DNA of 64,000 bases from Kitasatospora phosalacinea (GTDB taxonomy: Bacteria; Actinomycetota; Actinomycetes; Streptomycetales; Streptomycetaceae): assembly GCF_030268885.1 (NCBI RefSeq), contig NZ_BSSA01000007.1:124001-188000 (forward strand). The letters are read 5' to 3'. Position 1 is the first letter of the stretch, and each line of letters begins with the position of its first letter. The notes below the pieces were generated by a model. It ran no database searches, was not told the DNA's origin, and worked only from the letters and a program-made list of their open reading frames with translations. Below, one piece after another: positions 36,734-45,925 of this stretch. The translations under genes and the position numbers were made by a program.

Positions 36734-37423
36734 CTACGGGTGGGCGACGAACACGTGCGCGGCGATGTCCTTGCCCAGCTCGGCCGCGCTCTCGCCGGTG
36801 CCGACCAGCACGCCGCCGGCCGCCGGGGAGACCCGCACCGTCGCCCCGGGGCGGACGCCCGCCCGGCGCAGGGTGCGCATCAGCTCGCCGTCGGTCTGGA
36901 TCGGCTCGCCGATCCGGCGGACCACCACGTCCGCCCCGTCCCGGGCCGCGACGGCCTCCAGCGTCACCAGCCCGGCGTCGTAGCCCTCGCCCTCCGCCTT
37001 GGTGTCGCCCAGCTCGTCCAGGCCCGGGATCGGGTTGCCGTACGGCGACTGGGTGGGGTGGCCGAGCATCGCGAGCACCTTGCGCTCGACCGTCTCGCTC
37101 ATCACGTGCTCCCAGCGACAGGCCTCCTCGTGGACCTGCTCCCACTCCAGGCCGATCACGTCCACCAGCAGGCACTCGGCGATCCGGTGCTTGCGCATCA
37201 CCCGGACGGCCAACTTGCGGCCCTCGCCGGTCAGTTCGAGGTGGCGGTCCTCGGCGACCTGGAGCAGGCCGTCGCGCTCCATCCGGCCCACCGTCTGGCT
37301 CACCGTCGGGCCGGACTGCTCCAGCCGCTCGGCGATCCGGGCGCGCATCGGGGTGATGCCCTCCTCCTCCAGCTCCAGGATGGTGCGGAGGTACATCTCA
37401 GTGGTGTCGATCAGCCCTGACAT
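36734..37423 (-). CDS. dmdR1: Iron-dependent repressor, DtxR/IdeR family (DmdR1)
   Basis: Fe2+-activated repressor of siderophore and iron-uptake genes, 229 residues. All metal ligands sit at the IdeR/DtxR positions: Met10, His79, Glu83, His98, Cys102, Glu105, His106. The HTH is in residues about 24-50 (MRARIAERLEQSGPTVSQTV), and a C-terminal SH3-like FeoA-type domain starts near residue 150. ATG at 37423. The divergent SIS gene is its usual neighbour in streptomycetes. I saw no iron box in its own promoter. Confidence 0.95.
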   Translation of the reverse strand: MSGLIDTTEMYLRTILELEEEGITPMRARIAERLEQSGPTVSQTVGRMERDGLLQVAEDRHLELTGEGRKLAVRVMRKHRIAECLLVDVIGLEWEQVHEEACRWEHVMSETVERKVLAMLGHPTQSPYGNPIPGLDELGDTKAEGEGYDAGLVTLEAVAARDGADVVVRRIGEPIQTDGELMRTLRRAGVRPGATVRVSPAAGGVLVGTGESAAELGKDIAAHVFVAHP

Positions 37424-37622
37424 CGCCCCTGGCTCCGTTCTTCGGTGTCCTCACCGCCAATTCTGACGTACCGCGGTGACAACCGGATCCGCGCACCCGC
37501 TATGCCCGGCGCCTTTCGTCGTGGTTGACAGCCGGGTCCGGCGCGGGCCACCGTGCACGCCGTAGCTTTCTCCATAGCGGTCTGGACCACCCGGCCGCGC
37601 ACCGAGCCCGTACGGAGCAGAG

Positions 37623-38372
37623 ATGAGCGAGCTGGTCGGCCGGTACCTGGACGCCGCCGTGGCCCACCTGGAGCGGATCCGCGCCGAGGAGGGGGAGAAC
37701 GTCGAGGCCGCCGCGGAGCTGCTGGCGGAGGCCGTCGAGCACGGTCGGCGGATCTTCACCTACGGCGCCGGGCACTCCTCGCTGGCCGCCCAGGACGTGG
37801 TCTACCGGGCCGGCGGCCTGGTCGTGGTCAACCTGCTGAACGTGCCCGGGATGACCGGCGTGAACGTGATGCCCGCGCACCTGGGCAGCGCGCTGGAGCG
37901 GGTCTCCGGGCTGGCCACCACCACCCTGGACCTCACCCCGGCCCGCAGCGGCGACCTGCTGTTCGTGATCTCGCTCTCCGGCCGCCAGGTGATGCCGGTC
38001 GAGCTGGCGCAGCACGCCCGCGCCCGCGGCCTGAAGGTGATCGGCGTGACCTCGCTGGCCTATCCCGGCGAGGTCGGCTCCAACCACCCGTCCGGCACCT
38101 ACCTCAAGGACAACTGCGACGTCGTCCTGGACAGCAAGATCGGGATCGGCGACGGCGAGCTCGACCACCCCGGCGCGGGCGCCCCGTTCGGCTCGGTGTC
38201 GACCATCACCACCAGCGCCCTGATGCAGTCGGTGGTGGCCTCGGCGATCGGCAAGCTGGCCGACCGCGGCATCACCCCGCCGCTGTTCCGCTCCGGCAAC
38301 GTGGACGGCGGCACCGAGTGGAACAACAAGGTGATCGCCGACAACGCGGACCGGATCTTCTACGCCTGGTAG
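37623..38372 (+). CDS. SIS-domain sugar-phosphate-binding protein
   Basis: 249-residue protein with a single SIS domain of the phosphosugar isomerase kind: FTYGAGHSSLAAQDVVYRAGG near the start, then LLFVISLSGRQVMPVELAQ and VIGVTSLAYPGEVGSNHPSG (each around the phosphosugar loop). Similar to AgaS/YckF-like or N-acetylmuramic-acid-related SIS proteins; exact reaction unknown. ATG at 37623 with GGAGCAGAG just upstream. A TTGACA hexamer at 37525-37530 could be its -35 box. Confidence 0.9.
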   Translation: MSELVGRYLDAAVAHLERIRAEEGENVEAAAELLAEAVEHGRRIFTYGAGHSSLAAQDVVYRAGGLVVVNLLNVPGMTGVNVMPAHLGSALERVSGLATTTLDLTPARSGDLLFVISLSGRQVMPVELAQHARARGLKVIGVTSLAYPGEVGSNHPSGTYLKDNCDVVLDSKIGIGDGELDHPGAGAPFGSVSTITTSALMQSVVASAIGKLADRGITPPLFRSGNVDGGTEWNNKVIADNADRIFYAW

Positions 38373-38483
38373 CGCCGCCGCGGCGACCCGCCCCATTCGG
38401 CCAACTCCGGTGCCGCTCGCGTAAGTTCGCCCGGCACTGGGAAGGACTCCCGAGACCGGTGAGACGGCGCTGCGGGGGCGGGG

Positions 38484-39446
38484 ATGGCGGCTGGGGCGGG
38501 GCGTTCGATCGGCTTCGTGCGGGAGCAGGACCTCCTCCCGCGCGTCTTCTGGGCCGCCGACGGCGCGTCCCTGCAGGGCCAGGCCAGGGCGGTGGCGCTC
38601 TCCCGCTGGGAGCTGCTCCTGCTGGTGGGGGCCGCCTTCGCGGGCTCCGCGGACGGCCGGCCCTGGGCCTGGGCCGCCGCCGTGGCGTACCTCGGCGCGC
38701 TGTTCATCGCCGTCACCGTCGCCCGGCAGAACCCGCAGCGGCTCTGGTACGACGGCCGGGCGGTCGCCGAATCGGTGAAGACCCTGGTGTGGAAGTACGC
38801 GGTGCGCGCCGACTCCTACCAGCCGCCGCCGCGCAAGCTGCCGGACGCCGAGCGCCTCTACGACATCCAGCTCTCCGGCATCCTCGGCGAGTTCGACACC
38901 GGCCTGGTCGCCCCCGGCGTCATCGAGGAGCTCGGCACCTGGCGCGCCCCGGCCCGCCACCCGCAGATCACCGACACCATGGAGAAGCTGCGCGAGCAGC
39001 CGCTCCCCGTCCGCCGCGAGGTCTACCTGCGCGAACGGGTGCAGAGCCAGCGCCAGTGGTACCAGGCCAAGGCCGTCCAGTGCCGCAACGCCACCCGCCG
39101 GGTCGGCCGGCTCGCCGTCGTGCTGCCCGCCGCGGGCCTGCTGCTGGCCGTGCTGCGCGCCCTCGGCCAGTTCGGCTTCGACGCGCTCGGCGCGGTCTCC
39201 GCCGTCGCCGCCTCGGTCTCCGCCTGGGCCCAGCTGCGCCAGTACCGGCCGCAGGCCGCCGCCTACACCCTGGCCGCAGCCGAACTCGCCAAGGTGGAGG
39301 CCCAGTTGGCCTCCCTCGACCTGGACTCCGCGGAGGCCGAGGAGATCTGGGCCCGGTTCGCCCGGGACGCGGAGGACGCCATCTCCCGGGAGCACACCAC
39401 CTGGCAGGCGCGCCGCGAGGTGCGCAGCCTCGACATCCCCAGCTGA
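38484..39446 (+). CDS. DUF4231 (SLATT-type) membrane protein
   Basis: 320-residue protein with two pairs of membrane helices: residues about 40-80 (WELLLLVGAAFAGSADG, AAVAYLGALFIAVTVA) and 208-245 (LAVVLPAAGLLLAVLRAL, DALGAVSAVAASVSAW). The stretch RVQSQRQWYQAKAVQCRNA before the second pair and the helical tail after it match DUF4231. SLATT proteins have been predicted to be effectors in nucleotide-signalled conflict systems. The next gene starts 16 bases downstream. It converges on the fxs operon. Confidence 0.8.
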   Translation: MAAGAGRSIGFVREQDLLPRVFWAADGASLQGQARAVALSRWELLLLVGAAFAGSADGRPWAWAAAVAYLGALFIAVTVARQNPQRLWYDGRAVAESVKTLVWKYAVRADSYQPPPRKLPDAERLYDIQLSGILGEFDTGLVAPGVIEELGTWRAPARHPQITDTMEKLREQPLPVRREVYLRERVQSQRQWYQAKAVQCRNATRRVGRLAVVLPAAGLLLAVLRALGQFGFDALGAVSAVAASVSAWAQLRQYRPQAAAYTLAAAELAKVEAQLASLDLDSAEAEEIWARFARDAEDAISREHTTWQARREVRSLDIPS

Positions 39447-39462
39447 GCAGGAGGGCCGCCGC

Positions 39463-40332
39463 GTGGCGACACGGAGGATCGAGACCCCGGACGGCGGCGT
39501 CCTCGCCGTCGACACCTCGGGCGACCCGTCCGGCAGTCCGGTCTTCCTGCTCCACGGCACCCCCGGCAGCCGGGTCGGCCCGGCCCCGCGCAGCGCCGTC
39601 CTGGCCCGGATGCGGGTCCGCCTGATCTCCTTCGACCGTCCCGGCTACGGCGAGTCCACCCGGCTGCCCGGCCGGGACGTCGCCGCCGCCGCGCACGACG
39701 TCACCGTGATCGCCGACGCCCTCGGCCTCGACCGCTTCGCCGTGGTCGGCCGCTCCGGCGGCGGGCCGCACGCGCTCGCCTGCGCCGCGCTGCTCCCCGA
39801 CCGGGTCCGCCGGGCCGCCACCCAGGTCTCGCTCGCCCCCCGCCACGCGGAGGGCCTCGACTGGTTCGCCGGCATGACCCCCTCCAACGAGCGCGCCTAC
39901 CGCCAGGCCGAACTGGGCCAGCCCCGGATCGCCGCCCAGTTCCAGGCCCGCTCCCGGGTGATCCGCCGCGACCCGGCCCAGCTGATCCGCAACCTCGTCC
40001 CCGAGCTCAGCCCGCCGGACCGCACCGTCGTCGCCGACATCGGCATCCGCCGGATGCTCCACTCCACCTACCGCCAGGCCTTCCGCTACGGCGCGGACGG
40101 CTGGATCGACGACGTCCTGGCCTTCATCACCGACTGGGGCTTCGCCGTCGACGACATCCGCGTCCCGGTCCGCCTCTGGCACGGCGCCGACGACAAGTTC
40201 TCCCCCGTCGGCCACTCCGCCTGGCTCGCCGACCACATCCCCGGCGCCCAGCTCTACCTCGAACCGGGCGCCGCGCACTTCGGCTCCCTCAAGGAGATGA
40301 CGGACGCCATCCGCTGGGCCGCCCACGCGTAG
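39463..40332 (+). CDS. Alpha/beta hydrolase
   Basis: 289-residue alpha/beta-fold hydrolase. Oxyanion HGTPGSR, nucleophile elbow VGRSGGGPHA, catalytic Asp probably in HGADDKFSPV, and His in GAAHFGSLKEM complete the triad. GTG at 39463 has GGAGG upstream and lies 16 bases after the DUF4231 stop, so the two form an operon. Substrate unknown. An inverted-repeat terminator follows. Confidence 0.9.
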   Translation: MATRRIETPDGGVLAVDTSGDPSGSPVFLLHGTPGSRVGPAPRSAVLARMRVRLISFDRPGYGESTRLPGRDVAAAAHDVTVIADALGLDRFAVVGRSGGGPHALACAALLPDRVRRAATQVSLAPRHAEGLDWFAGMTPSNERAYRQAELGQPRIAAQFQARSRVIRRDPAQLIRNLVPELSPPDRTVVADIGIRRMLHSTYRQAFRYGADGWIDDVLAFITDWGFAVDDIRVPVRLWHGADDKFSPVGHSAWLADHIPGAQLYLEPGAAHFGSLKEMTDAIRWAAHA

Positions 40333-40360
40333 CGCCCCACGCGCGAGCAGGCGCACGGAC

Positions 40361-40390
40361 AGGGGCGCGGGGAACTGCGCGAGCAACCCG
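40361..40390. repeat. Copy of a dispersed streptomycete intergenic repeat
   Basis: The stretch with GGGGCGCGGGGAACTGCGCG resembles a short palindromic element that I know to recur between genes in Streptomyces genomes. It can fold as CGCG/CGCG hairpin. A diverged copy is at 57144-57165. Confidence 0.55.
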
Positions 40391-40401
40391 GCCCCCCCGC
40401 G

Positions 40402-40441
40402 AGGTCGCGAGCCAGCGGCCCCCACCGCTCGCCTCGCGACC
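40402..40441. terminator. Bidirectional terminator between hydrolase and fxsT
   Basis: Arms GGTCGCGAG and CTCGCGACC enclose a second stem AGCGG/CCGCT. It lies between two convergent genes (stops at 40332 and 40468). Confidence 0.7.
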
Positions 40442-40467
40442 CCGCGGTGCGCCCGGGGCCGGCCGCG

Positions 40468-43400
40468 CTACAGCGGCTGCGGCTCCAGGTCGCGGTTGCT
40501 GCGCTGCCAGCCGCGGGCGGCGACGACCGACGGGTGGTCCTCGCCGAAGAGTTCGACGAGCGCGGCGACCGCCTGCATCCGCAGGGCCTCCGCCTCGCCG
40601 CGGCGGCCCGCGGCCCGGATGGTGACGGCCAGGTTGGCCTGGCTGACCAGCGCGTCGGGGTGGTTGGCGCCGTAGCGGGCGGCGAGGCTGTCGTAGGTCG
40701 CGCGGGCGAGTTCCTCCGCCTCGGCGAGTTCGCCGGACTCGGCGAGCGCGTTGGCGAGGTTGGTCCCGGCGTTGAGGACGAAGGGGTGGTCGTCGCCGAG
40801 GACGCGGGCCAGGCCCGCCAGCGCGTCCCGGCCGTGCCGGACGGCGCCGGCCAGGTCGCCGGAGCCGCGCAGGTAGATGGAGAGGTTGTTCTCGCAGGCG
40901 AAGGTGAAGGGGTGGTCGTCGCCGAAGAGGCGGCGGTGGCCCTCGTAGGCGTCGGCGGCGATGTCGCGGGCGGTCTCCTTGTCCCCGGCGGCGCTGAAGT
41001 CCGCGGCGAGGTTGAGTCGGCAGGCGAGCGCGTCGACGAAGTCGGGCCCGTAGAGGGCGACGTAGCGCTCGTAGGTGCGTTCGGTGAGTTCGCGGGCCTC
41101 GGCGTACTGCCCGGCCCGGCGGAGCGAGACGGCAAGGGACTTGGCGTTGCGCAGTTCCTCGGGCAGGCCGGAGGCGTCGACGTTGTCGAAGGCGTCGGTG
41201 ACCTCGCGGAGCAGTTCCACGGAGCCCTTGTAGTCGCCGATCTCGCGCAGGTCGCGGGCCAGGTTGGACTTGGTGCTGAGCGTGTAGGGGTGGAGCGGCC
41301 CGAGGACGGCGGAGCGGCGTTCGACGGTGTCCTGGTCGAGGTCGCGGGCGGCGACGGTGTTGCCGACCAGGCGGTGGTCGATGGCGAGGTTGTTGGCGAC
41401 GGCGAGGGTGCGCGGGTCGTCCTCGCCGAAGAGTTCGACGAACTGGTCGTAGGTGTCCTGGTCGAGGGCGAGCGCCTCCTGGAAGCGGTTGAGGTAGCGC
41501 AGGTCGGCGGCCATCGAGTTGGCGGTCATCAGGGCGTACGGGTGGTGCTCGCCGAGGAGTTCGCGCTGCCCGGCGAGGGTGGCCTGGTTGAGGGCCAGCG
41601 AGTCGTTGTAGGAGCCCTGGGAGCGCAGCACGTTGGCGACCTGGAAGCGCAGGCTGTAGATCTGGCGGCGCCACAGGCGCTGTTCCTCGGGGTCGGTCTC
41701 GCTCTCGGCGCGGACCTCCCAGGCGGCGTCGAGCTGGCGGCCGAGTTGCAGGGCCTGGTCGAGGTCGACCCGCTTCCACAGGTACCGGACGCGGTCGATG
41801 AGCAGTTCGCGCACCTCGCGCTCGTCGCAGTCCTGGGCCCGGGAGGGGCCGAGGTGCGGCCAGATCTTCTCCAGGGTGGGCCAGTTGGCGGGGTCGTCGG
41901 TGTCGCCGCGGGGCGGCCGGGCGTTGACCAGGATGCGGTGCACCTGGTGCATGGCGGCGGCGCGCTCGGTCTCGCTCATGCCGCTGCGGACGACGGCCTG
42001 CACCAGCCGGTGGACCTGGAAGGAGTCGGAGGCGGCGTCGGTCTTGGCCAGCGCGTAGCGGCTGACGGCGCGCAGCACCTTGCCGAGCAGGAAGGTGTCG
42101 GTGAGTTCCGGGTCGTAGGGGACGAGGGCGAGCCGCATCTGCTCGGAGAAGAAGAACTGCCGCAGCGAGATCGGCTCGGGCGCGAAGAACGCGCACAGTT
42201 CCAGCAGCCGGACGGCGGCGGGTGACTGCTCGCGCAGCCGGGTGATGGAGACGTTCCAGGTGAGGCCGACGGGGGTGGGGTAGTCGACGGGGGTCTCGCC
42301 CGCCGCCAGGACCTTGGTGGCCTCGGCCTTGAGCTGGTTGACGTAGGTGTCGACGGGGGTGCGGGTGGTCTCCAGCCAGGCGGCGGCGACCTCGACGGCG
42401 AGCGGCAGGTCGCCGACGGCGTCGGCGACCCGGTCGGCGTCGACGCGGGAGAGGCCGCGGACCCGGCGGGTGAGGTGGTCGACGGACTCGGTGCGGTCGA
42501 ACACGTCGACGTTGAGCACGCCGGCCTGCCCGGACCAGCCCTGGTTGCGGGAGGTGACCAGGATGTGGCCGGGGCCGTCGGGGAAGAAGCGGCGGATCTC
42601 GCCGGGCTCGTCGGCGTTGTCGAAGATCAGCAGCCAGTTGGGGGTCGGGATGCCCTGCCGGAGCGCGTCCCGGGCGGCCTGCGCGGCCTCGCTGACGTTG
42701 TCGCCGACCCGGAGCCCGAGGCGTCCGGCGAGGTCGGCGAGGTCGACCACGACGTTCTCGCTCTGCTCGGCGTCGATCCACCACACCAGGTCGTAGTGCG
42801 ACATGTAGCGGTGCGCGTACTCCAGCGCGACCTGGGTCTTGCCGACGCCGCCGAGGCCGTACAGGGTCTGCGGCGGCGGCAGCACGGCCGTGGTGCCGCC
42901 CGCCAGTTGGGCCCGCAGGTCGTCGAGGACCTTGACCCGGCCGGTGAAGGAGTGGTTGCGCTGCGGCACCTCCCAGTGGGTGGGCTTGGTGCCGGGGAAG
43001 CGCGGCGCGCCGGGGCTGCGCTCGGGCAGTTCGGCCTCGGTGCGGCCGAGCGCCCGCAGCAGCGCGGTGGCGGCGGCGACCTCGTCGCGGCCGATCAGGT
43101 CGACCGGGTTGCGGTTGTTGTACGGCGCGTTCAGGCGGACGTCGGAGACCCGGACCGGGATCAGCTGGCGGCGGGCCCCGGCCGGGTCGGCGAGCACGGT
43201 GCGGTCCCACAGCGCCTGGGCCTGCGGGGACTGCAGGTAGGCGGCGGACAGCAGGGCGACGGTGCGGTACGCGGAGTCGATGCCGCGCCCGGTGGCCTCG
43301 CGCGGGTTGGCCCCGGCGCCGACGTCGCGCGGGACGACCCGGTAGCCCGCGTCGACCAGCAGCGCGGAGATCCAGTCCGCCCAGGCCCGGTCCTCGGGGA

Positions 43401-44469
43401 CGTAGCTGAGGTACAGGTCGGCGGGGGCGGTGGGGCGGCGGCGGGCGAAGCCGTCGAGGAAGCGCAGCCGCAGGTCCTCGGACATCGGCGGCAGCCCGCT
43501 GACCCGGCCCTGCGTGATCTCCCGGGTGAGCCGCTCGTTGGCGGCGAGCATCGATCCGGGCAGCCCGGGCTGGTCGCCGAACGGGGCGAGGATCTCCTCG
43601 TACGCGTAGAACGGCCGGTAGGGGATCTCCACCCCGGCCCAGTAGCGGGCCAGTTCGACCTCGCCGAAGCCGGCGGGCAGGCCGGCGAACTTGATCCGGG
43701 CCAGCGCCCGGCCGGCGTCGGCCTTCTCCTTCTCGCCCTCGTCGATGCGCATCGGGACGGGCAGGATGCGGATGTCGCGGTCGCCGTAGCGGTCCTCGAT
43801 CACCCGGGCGATCCGGGAGGCGCCGTCGATGGACTGGTCGCTGAGGGTGAAGCAGACCACCAGGTCGTCGGGCATCTCGACGGTGCAGATGTCGGCGGTG
43901 TCGGTGAGGCCGGTGCGGCTGTCGATCAGCACGTAGTCGTAGCGGCGCTTCATGTCGGCGCGCAGCGACTGGATGAACCGGCGGCCCTCGTAGCGCTCGT
44001 ACAGCAGGTCCCAGTCCAGCCGGGCCACCGAGTAGTCGCGGTTCTGCTGCCCGGCGGGGACGAGGTCGATCCGGCCGCCGCCGGGGAAGTGCGGCCAGGC
44101 CAGCGAGAGGGCGTGCGGGTGGATGCGGGCGAAGTCCTCGATCCACTCGGGGTCGCGGTCGATCGGGCGGCGGGCCTCTTCGAGGTAGTCGCCGAACAGG
44201 TCCATGATCCCGGTGGTGGCGGCGACCACCTCGGGGTTGAGGAAGGGCCGGAAGAACTGGGCCAGGCCGGGGGCCTCCAGGTCCCAGTCGACGACCAGCA
44301 CCCGGTAGCCGTTGGCGGCCAGGATCCAGGCGGTGTTGGCCAGCGCCATGGTGCGGCCGGTGCCGCCCTTGTAGGAGTAGAAGGTGACGATCCGGCCGTG
44401 CCGGTTCTCGATCGTGGCGTCGCGGCGGCGCGCCTGGATCTGCGGGCCCTTCGCCTGCCTCTCGGTCAT
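40468..44469 (-). CDS. fxsT: FxsT: P-loop/TIR/NB-ARC/TPR protein of the FxSxx-COOH system
   Basis: 1333-residue multidomain protein. Residues 25-320: ParA/MinD-like ATPase with deviant Walker A KGGTGRT (34-40) and switch DSRTG (183-187). Residues about 349-475: TIR-like domain (DLYLSYVPEDRAWADWISAL); the usual SxWCxxE motif reads SPQAQALWD, so the catalytic Glu appears missing. Residues about 505-780: NB-ARC with GLGGVGKT (538-545) and LLIFDNAD. The remainder is TPR repeats of the kinesin-light-chain type. ATG at 44469. Last gene of the fxs operon. Signalling STAND protein; trigger and output unknown. Confidence 0.92.
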   Translation of the reverse strand: MTERQAKGPQIQARRRDATIENRHGRIVTFYSYKGGTGRTMALANTAWILAANGYRVLVVDWDLEAPGLAQFFRPFLNPEVVAATTGIMDLFGDYLEEARRPIDRDPEWIEDFARIHPHALSLAWPHFPGGGRIDLVPAGQQNRDYSVARLDWDLLYERYEGRRFIQSLRADMKRRYDYVLIDSRTGLTDTADICTVEMPDDLVVCFTLSDQSIDGASRIARVIEDRYGDRDIRILPVPMRIDEGEKEKADAGRALARIKFAGLPAGFGEVELARYWAGVEIPYRPFYAYEEILAPFGDQPGLPGSMLAANERLTREITQGRVSGLPPMSEDLRLRFLDGFARRRPTAPADLYLSYVPEDRAWADWISALLVDAGYRVVPRDVGAGANPREATGRGIDSAYRTVALLSAAYLQSPQAQALWDRTVLADPAGARRQLIPVRVSDVRLNAPYNNRNPVDLIGRDEVAAATALLRALGRTEAELPERSPGAPRFPGTKPTHWEVPQRNHSFTGRVKVLDDLRAQLAGGTTAVLPPPQTLYGLGGVGKTQVALEYAHRYMSHYDLVWWIDAEQSENVVVDLADLAGRLGLRVGDNVSEAAQAARDALRQGIPTPNWLLIFDNADEPGEIRRFFPDGPGHILVTSRNQGWSGQAGVLNVDVFDRTESVDHLTRRVRGLSRVDADRVADAVGDLPLAVEVAAAWLETTRTPVDTYVNQLKAEATKVLAAGETPVDYPTPVGLTWNVSITRLREQSPAAVRLLELCAFFAPEPISLRQFFFSEQMRLALVPYDPELTDTFLLGKVLRAVSRYALAKTDAASDSFQVHRLVQAVVRSGMSETERAAAMHQVHRILVNARPPRGDTDDPANWPTLEKIWPHLGPSRAQDCDEREVRELLIDRVRYLWKRVDLDQALQLGRQLDAAWEVRAESETDPEEQRLWRRQIYSLRFQVANVLRSQGSYNDSLALNQATLAGQRELLGEHHPYALMTANSMAADLRYLNRFQEALALDQDTYDQFVELFGEDDPRTLAVANNLAIDHRLVGNTVAARDLDQDTVERRSAVLGPLHPYTLSTKSNLARDLREIGDYKGSVELLREVTDAFDNVDASGLPEELRNAKSLAVSLRRAGQYAEARELTERTYERYVALYGPDFVDALACRLNLAADFSAAGDKETARDIAADAYEGHRRLFGDDHPFTFACENNLSIYLRGSGDLAGAVRHGRDALAGLARVLGDDHPFVLNAGTNLANALAESGELAEAEELARATYDSLAARYGANHPDALVSQANLAVTIRAAGRRGEAEALRMQAVAALVELFGEDHPSVVAARGWQRSNRDLEPQPL

Positions 44470-44575
44470 GACGTTCCCTCCCCCGGGCCCTTGGTGCCCG
44501 TCGTGGTGCGCACGCCGTGCTCACCGGCCGGAGTCCCGACCGCCCGGTGCCTTGCAGGTGCCGTTCCGGGCCCGG

Positions 44576-45823
44576 TCAGGGCCCGATGCTGGGTCTGCGG
44601 TCGACCGGCCCGTCGTGCGGGCCGCCGTGCTGCTGCTCGTGGGCGGTGCAGGCGCGCATCACGGCGCGCTCCATCTCGCCGCGGAACTCCTCGATGCTGC
44701 CGGGGGAGCCCGCGCTGCCCTCCTCGCGCAGGCTGGGCCGCTGCCGGGAGCCGCGGCTGACGGCCAGCACGCCGTCGCCGAGCTCGTTGAGCATCCGCTC
44801 GTGCTCGCGGCTCTGCTGGTCCTCGCGGTTCCAGGGCTCGATGACGGCCACCGAGCCGAGGTTGCGCCGGTCCAGCCGGCGCACCGCCTCGGCCCGCCGC
44901 CCGTCCAGGAACGCCCACCGGTCGACCAGCAGCACGCAGGGCCGGGACGGCCGCTCCCCGGTCAGCAGCTGGTCCGCCCCGTCCTCGAACTCGCTCACGG
45001 TGGGCTGGAAGCCCATGCCGCGGGCGATGTCGGCGGCGTCCTGGGCCAGCGGCCGGGAGGAGTCCGGCCGGTACGGCTGCCAGTCGGTGCGCTGCTCGCC
45101 GTACCAGACCGCGCTGCGCTGGGGCGGCAGTTCGCGCTGCTGGTAGGAGAAGACCGAGATCCGGACCTGGTCGGCGTTGTCGGGCGGGTCGAAGGCGGAC
45201 GGCTGGGACTCGAAGTCCAGCACCTGGCCGATCGGGATGACGGTCTGCTCGGCGACGTCGACGATCCGCCGGGCCAGCCGCCACACCGCGGTGTGGTACT
45301 GCGAGCTGAACGCCGCGATCTTCATCAGCGCGTACAGGCCCTCGGCGGCGTACTCGGCGCCGAAGCTGTCGTGGTTGAACTGGAGCTCACCGGCCACCCG
45401 GGGCAGCTGGTAGTGCTCCATCGAGACCCACAGCGCCGGGACGATGCCGGTCATCCGCTCCGCGGTGGGGCGGCGCTGGTAGACCGAGCGGCGGGTGAAC
45501 AGGTGCCACTCCCGGCCGCACGCCTCGGACTTGAAGTAGCGCGGCGAGTACAGCGGCACGAACACCCGGCAGGTGGCCAGCTCGCGGGAGAGCCGCTCGG
45601 CCCACTTCTGCCCCTGGTGCATGGAGCGGTCCATGAAGCCGACGGGGTGCCCGGACGGCGCGTCGGTGATCTGCAGGATCGCCTCGCTCAGGTCCTGGTA
45701 CAGCTTCGCCACCCACAGGTTGGGGTCGGCCGCGCCCCGCGAGTTGATCCGCGGCGTGTGCGCGTAGCTGAGGAAGAAGTACGGCCGGGGCGCGTCCTTC
45801 CCCTGGCCCGCACCGCTGCTCAC
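44576..45823 (-). CDS. fxsC: FxsC: TIR-domain protein of the FxSxx-COOH system
   Basis: 415-residue protein. N-terminal TIR domain (FFLSYAHTPR at about 17-26, GFMDRSM, then LYSPRYFKSEACGREW with Glu105 where TIR NADases have their catalytic Glu). A second alpha/beta domain from about residue 210 (RISVFSYQQRELPPQRS, CVLLVDRWAFLDGRRAEAV) resembles another TIR-like or Rossmann module. It matches the FxsC family found with fxsB. GTG at 45823 has GGGGGAGG five bases upstream. NAD hydrolysis is possible but untested. Confidence 0.9.
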   Translation of the reverse strand: MSSGAGQGKDAPRPYFFLSYAHTPRINSRGAADPNLWVAKLYQDLSEAILQITDAPSGHPVGFMDRSMHQGQKWAERLSRELATCRVFVPLYSPRYFKSEACGREWHLFTRRSVYQRRPTAERMTGIVPALWVSMEHYQLPRVAGELQFNHDSFGAEYAAEGLYALMKIAAFSSQYHTAVWRLARRIVDVAEQTVIPIGQVLDFESQPSAFDPPDNADQVRISVFSYQQRELPPQRSAVWYGEQRTDWQPYRPDSSRPLAQDAADIARGMGFQPTVSEFEDGADQLLTGERPSRPCVLLVDRWAFLDGRRAEAVRRLDRRNLGSVAVIEPWNREDQQSREHERMLNELGDGVLAVSRGSRQRPSLREEGSAGSPGSIEEFRGEMERAVMRACTAHEQQHGGPHDGPVDRRPSIGP

Positions 45824-45925
45824 ACGCGCCTCCCCCGAGCCCGCCTGTCACTGTTCCCCCCAAAGGGACTCAAGTGTAGGAAGGTCGGCGGTCCGAATGG
45901 AATAGGGCCTTGATCTGATCCCGCG

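Noticed and set aside
37424..37622. Searched for an iron box (TTAGGTTAGGCT type) between dmdR1 and the SIS gene
   Set aside because: No sequence close to the DmdR/IdeR consensus was found, so no operator is called.
40447..44760. Long plus-strand frames of 592 and 761 codons
   Set aside because: Mirror frames of fxsT; low-complexity Val/Gly/Asp-rich sequence and no ribosome binding sites.
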